Positions 61,118 to 64,000 of a stretch of DNA of 64,000 nt are shown here, piece by piece. The stretch lies in the NCBI GenBank assembly GCA_030744755.1, contig JASLPY010000021.1:1-64000 (forward strand), read 5' to 3'. Source of the DNA: Kiritimatiellia bacterium. GTDB lineage: Bacteria; Verrucomicrobiota; Kiritimatiellia; UBA8416; JADHWI01. The notes under the pieces are model-generated. The model was not told the origin of the DNA. It saw only the letters and a program-made list of their open reading frames with translations, and searched no databases. The first letter of the stretch is position 1, and each line of letters opens with the position of its first letter. The position numbers were made by a program, and so were the translations under genes.

Positions 61118-63909
61118 CACTTGAAATAGACAGTTCTGTGTACGAAGCAATGATTCTGGCGTCAAACAAGGCGTTGCCCATAGAGGCCTGTGGTCTACTG
61201 GCGGGCAGTGATGGCAGGGCCACTAAGTTGTATGAGCTGACCAACGCTGATGCATCGGCTAAGCACTTCAGCTTTCTGCCGGAGGAACAGTTTGCAGCCA
61301 TAAAGGATATGCGCTCCTGCGGAATGGAAATGCTTGCAATATGGCACAGTCATCCTGATACGCCCGCGCGCATGTCTGAGGAAGATCTAAGGCTTGCCCT
61401 GACGCCGGGCGTTGTCTACGTGATCCTCTCTATGATGGACGGCCTTCCTGCAATGCGTGGGTTTGAGCCCGACGAAGGCGTTGCGATAAGCGTTCCCGTA
61501 GAGATAGTTTCTTGTGGTGTCAAATCAGAGGCGGACGAATGCGATGTGAAAGCGCCGCGGAGTTTCTACAGTTTGCCCGCTGATCTGTCCGAGGACATTG
61601 AACAGCATGCGGCAGACGTGGCGCGCTTCCTTGACGGCGACCTCTTGCCGGGGGTTCTGAAGGCAAGGCGAGTGCCCAGGGGAATGTACGAGCAGAGGCA
61701 AGACGGCACCTTCATGATTCGTGTCCGCGTGGCAGGTGGATCCTTAACGACCGATCAAGCTCGAGCCCTGGCCGACTTGAGCCGTGAGTTTGGAAACGGG
61801 AAGCTGCACGTAACAACTCGACAGGACGTACAGATCCACGATGTCGACATAAAGGATACACCCGACATTCTTCGGCGCTTGATGGATGCCGGTCTCAGCA
61901 GTAAGGGGGGAGGAGGAAACACGGTTCGCAATGTCACGGCTTGTCCGTACGCCGGTACCTGTTGCTCCGAGCTCTTTGATGTGACCCCCTTTTCTTACGC
62001 GGTCACACAGTACCTCATTGGGTTGCCCGGCAGCTACAAGCTCCCCCGGAAATACAAGATCGCCTTCAGTGGATGCGGGGCCGACTGTGCATTGGCGCAG
62101 GTCAACGATCTGGGGTTCATTGCCAAGGAAAAAGACGGGGCTCCTGGCTTTGCTTTGTACGTGGGTGGAGGAATGGGCGCCAAGTCCAGGACTGGTGATA
62201 CCCTTGACGCCTGGGTTCCCGCCAAAGACGTAATCAGGGTGGCGGAAACGGTGCGGCGTCTGTTCGACCGGATGGGTGATCGCCACAATCGGCAGCGTGC
62301 ACGTCTTCGTTTTGTGCTGGATCGCATAGGAGCGGAAGCTTTTCGCGGGGACTACCGCGATGAACTGAAACGAGTGGAAGCGGATTCGGTACCCGACTGC
62401 ACCGTTGAGGCGGCAGTCAGAAAGCCTGAAAAGCAGACTCCCCCCGAAGAGGAGTTCGGGGCAGGGGGATCTGTCCGATTCATGCGTCAGCGCCAGGACG
62501 GATATGCGATGGTCCGCATTTACACGCCGATGGGCTTCATCTTGTCGGAAGAACTGGCGAGACTGGCGGATACGGCTGACAGATTCAGTTCGGAAAGAGC
62601 GCTGCGCACTGTGCAGGTTCAAGACTTCCTTCTGCGGTACGTAAAGGAAGAGGATCTTCCCGACTTAAAAGAGCGTCTTGTCGGCGAGGATTATGATTTC
62701 ATTTCTGCGCGTGCTCTAAACCATTTCATTTCCTGCGCAGGAGCGTCCACGTGCAGAATGGGGCTTTGTCTTTCGAGGAATGCCACCGAGGCCTGTGCCG
62801 ATGCGATTGACCGGTCGGAAATAGACCTGTCCATCCTGGGGGATGATGGAATTAACATCAGTGGCTGCGCGAATGCGTGCGGTCAGCATCCTATCGCGGC
62901 GATTGGGTTTCACGGTGTTACGCAACGGAAAGGCGGTCGTCTGGTACCGTCCTACCGCGTGTCGCTCGGCGCTCAACACGTTGAGCCGGAGGCACGTCTC
63001 AGCAGTGATATGGGTGCTGTTCCTGCTCGGGCCCTACCCGCCTTCCTCGTCGATCTGCTGAAAGAGTTTCAGGCAGGGCAGCAGGACAGGGAGGGTTTTG
63101 CCTGCTTTTATGACCGTATGGGGGGAGAGCACTTCAAAGCCCTGGTAAAGCGTCATTGCGAGATCCCGGAATACGATGATAACAGCGATTTCTACAGGGA
63201 CTGGGGAAGCGATGAGGACTTCTCTCTTGCAGGTCGTGGTGCGGGTGAGTGCGGTGCCGGGGTCTTCGAACTTATAAAGAACGATATCGCCGAGGCAAGA
63301 CGTGCAGTCCTGTCGGCTTCTGCGACTGAGGGTTCGGGTTTGTTCGGCGCGCTGCTGCCGGCCGTGCGTGCACTGTTGATAACGCGCGGAATCGACACCG
63401 TGAAGCCGGAGGAAATCTTCAGCCAATTCGCCGGTCATTTCATGGATACCGGTCTCGTTCACGCTGAATACAGGTCACTCCTGACGCGCGCGGAAGAATA
63501 CATGGCTGGTGAAACCGGCTCACTGGACGGTACTGCCAAGGAAGTCAGCCGCCTGATCGACAGTATCGACGCGTTGTACTCAACGCTGGATTCCAGTCTC
63601 CAGTTTCATCCGTCAACCGTGGAAGACACGGTTGCGCCTGATGTTTCGCAGGCTGCACCCGAGGCGCAGGACGGGAACGCAGGCACTGTAGAAATTGATC
63701 TGTGCGGTGTGGCATGTCCAATGAACTTCGTAAAGGCAAAGCTCAGGCTGGAATCAATGCAGATCGGAGAAATGCTCGGCATCGTACTCGACGAAGGCGA
63801 ACCGGTCCGTAACGTGCCGGAGAGTTTTCGCGGTGAAGGACAGGAAGTGGTGGATATGGCCAGGCTCGACGGTGAGCACTGGCGAGTGGTTATAAAGAAG
63901 AAGAGATAG
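61114..63909 (+). CDS. JAMM peptidase - siroheme sulfite reductase - helical domain - TusA fusion
   Basis: Polypeptide of 931 residues. Residues 1-130 form a JAMM metalloprotease (E24, H78-x-H80-x7-S88-x2-D91). Residues about 155-650 are a siroheme sulfite reductase of single-chain type with both ferredoxin-like halves; the C-terminal half has CAGASTC (about 539) and GCANACG (about 583) for the coupled 4Fe-4S/siroheme site. A helical region of about 700-830 resembles a HEPN-like domain. Residues about 860-931 are a TusA domain with DLCGVACPMNF. It would make sulfide, pass it as persulfide, and cut the carrier. The gene overlaps the E1 gene by ATGA and precedes cysteine synthase. HcyD and Sir are separate proteins in Wolinella, so this joins pathway steps. 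Confidence 0.88.
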   Translation: MTLEIDSSVYEAMILASNKALPIEACGLLAGSDGRATKLYELTNADASAKHFSFLPEEQFAAIKDMRSCGMEMLAIWHSHPDTPARMSEEDLRLALTPGVVYVILSMMDGLPAMRGFEPDEGVAISVPVEIVSCGVKSEADECDVKAPRSFYSLPADLSEDIEQHAADVARFLDGDLLPGVLKARRVPRGMYEQRQDGTFMIRVRVAGGSLTTDQARALADLSREFGNGKLHVTTRQDVQIHDVDIKDTPDILRRLMDAGLSSKGGGGNTVRNVTACPYAGTCCSELFDVTPFSYAVTQYLIGLPGSYKLPRKYKIAFSGCGADCALAQVNDLGFIAKEKDGAPGFALYVGGGMGAKSRTGDTLDAWVPAKDVIRVAETVRRLFDRMGDRHNRQRARLRFVLDRIGAEAFRGDYRDELKRVEADSVPDCTVEAAVRKPEKQTPPEEEFGAGGSVRFMRQRQDGYAMVRIYTPMGFILSEELARLADTADRFSSERALRTVQVQDFLLRYVKEEDLPDLKERLVGEDYDFISARALNHFISCAGASTCRMGLCLSRNATEACADAIDRSEIDLSILGDDGINISGCANACGQHPIAAIGFHGVTQRKGGRLVPSYRVSLGAQHVEPEARLSSDMGAVPARALPAFLVDLLKEFQAGQQDREGFACFYDRMGGEHFKALVKRHCEIPEYDDNSDFYRDWGSDEDFSLAGRGAGECGAGVFELIKNDIAEARRAVLSASATEGSGLFGALLPAVRALLITRGIDTVKPEEIFSQFAGHFMDTGLVHAEYRSLLTRAEEYMAGETGSLDGTAKEVSRLIDSIDALYSTLDSSLQFHPSTVEDTVAPDVSQAAPEAQDGNAGTVEIDLCGVACPMNFVKAKLRLESMQIGEMLGIVLDEGEPVRNVPESFRGEGQEVVDMARLDGEHWRVVIKKKR

Positions 63910-63919
63910 GAGGAAAGTC

Positions 63920-64000
63920 ATGAAGTACTACGCAGATAATTCTCTATCCATAGGTAATACGCCTCTCGTGCAGTTGCAGAAGGTGGTAGGCAGTAACGCT
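63920..64000 (+). CDS. Cysteine synthase (partial, runs off the window)
   Basis: The first 27 codons only, beginning MKYYADNSLSIGNTPLVQLQ. The IGNTPLV motif is the opening of O-acetylserine sulfhydrylases (CysK/CysM). ATG at 63920 follows AGGAGGAAA, ten bases after the fusion gene stops. It is the last visible member of the sulfur operon and could use free sulfide or a thiocarboxylate carrier, as CysM does in mycobacteria. The class cannot be decided from this fragment. Confidence 0.85.
   Translation, partial: MKYYADNSLSIGNTPLVQLQKVVGSNA

Noticed and set aside
61744-62622. 292-codon minus-strand open frame
   Set aside because: Antisense to the sulfite reductase domain, which carries conserved Cys motifs.

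Overview
The window reads as a chromosomal segment of a Gram-negative, free-living bacterium, most likely in the PVC group and plausibly Kiritimatiellota or a relative. This placement is inference: it rests on DapL-type lysine synthesis, an LpxL-like lipid A acyltransferase, a PEP-CTERM exported protein, very large secreted glycoside hydrolases with thrombospondin type-3 repeats, a secreted protein with the tail-to-signal pattern common in that group, and palindromic intergenic repeats. No rRNA, tRNA, phage, IS transposase or CRISPR array was found.

Layout. 0.1-6.0 kb (minus): a TPR/DUF2723 glycosyltransferase, a UDP-sugar pyrophosphorylase and a NapH/NapG-like polyferredoxin form one operon. 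6.3-9.2 kb (plus): an RluB-type pseudouridine synthase overlaps a fused MFS/spermidine-synthase protein. 9.2-12.4 kb (minus): small exported proteins, including a catalytically dead archaemetzincin-like protein and a PEP-CTERM protein. 12.7-16.8 kb (plus): a 40-residue membrane sORF with its own terminator, leuA with a histone-like tail, aroE and a prepilin peptidase. 16.8-23.6 kb: YkgJ, TPR, DUF1015, HAD, a compact subtilase and a Nif3 protein. 23.8-42.0 kb (minus): two giant secreted alpha-glucan hydrolases (tandem GH13; GH13 plus GH57) flank a nitroreductase and an amber-interrupted ceramidase-like gene. 42.4-50.6 kb: nrdR, an unknown gene, a Tat-exported amidase, purC, dapL, an lpxL-like gene, a DUF362 ferredoxin, a 5'-broken phosphatase gene and a TraB/GumN protein.

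50.7-64.0 kb is the most interesting part, a sulfur-trafficking island. On the minus strand lie an E1-like adenylyltransferase fused to a tryptophanase-type lyase, metY and mnmA, followed by thiS-thiG-thiH without a thiF. Divergent on the plus strand lie a cysteine-free Rrf2 regulator, a second metY, a ThiS-like carrier with a 14-residue tail after its glycines, a MoeB/ThiF E1, a single polypeptide joining a JAMM peptidase, siroheme sulfite reductase, a helical domain and TusA, and the start of a cysteine synthase. Together these fit protein-thiocarboxylate-dependent homocysteine/cysteine synthesis (as in the HcyS/HcyD/HcyF/Sir/MetY pathway of Wolinella and the CysO/Mec+/CysM pathway of mycobacteria), with fusions I do not know to be characterised.

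Intergenic regions carry GTAG-footed palindromes arranged as inverted pairs (REP/REPIN-like), including two copies of a 134-bp element.
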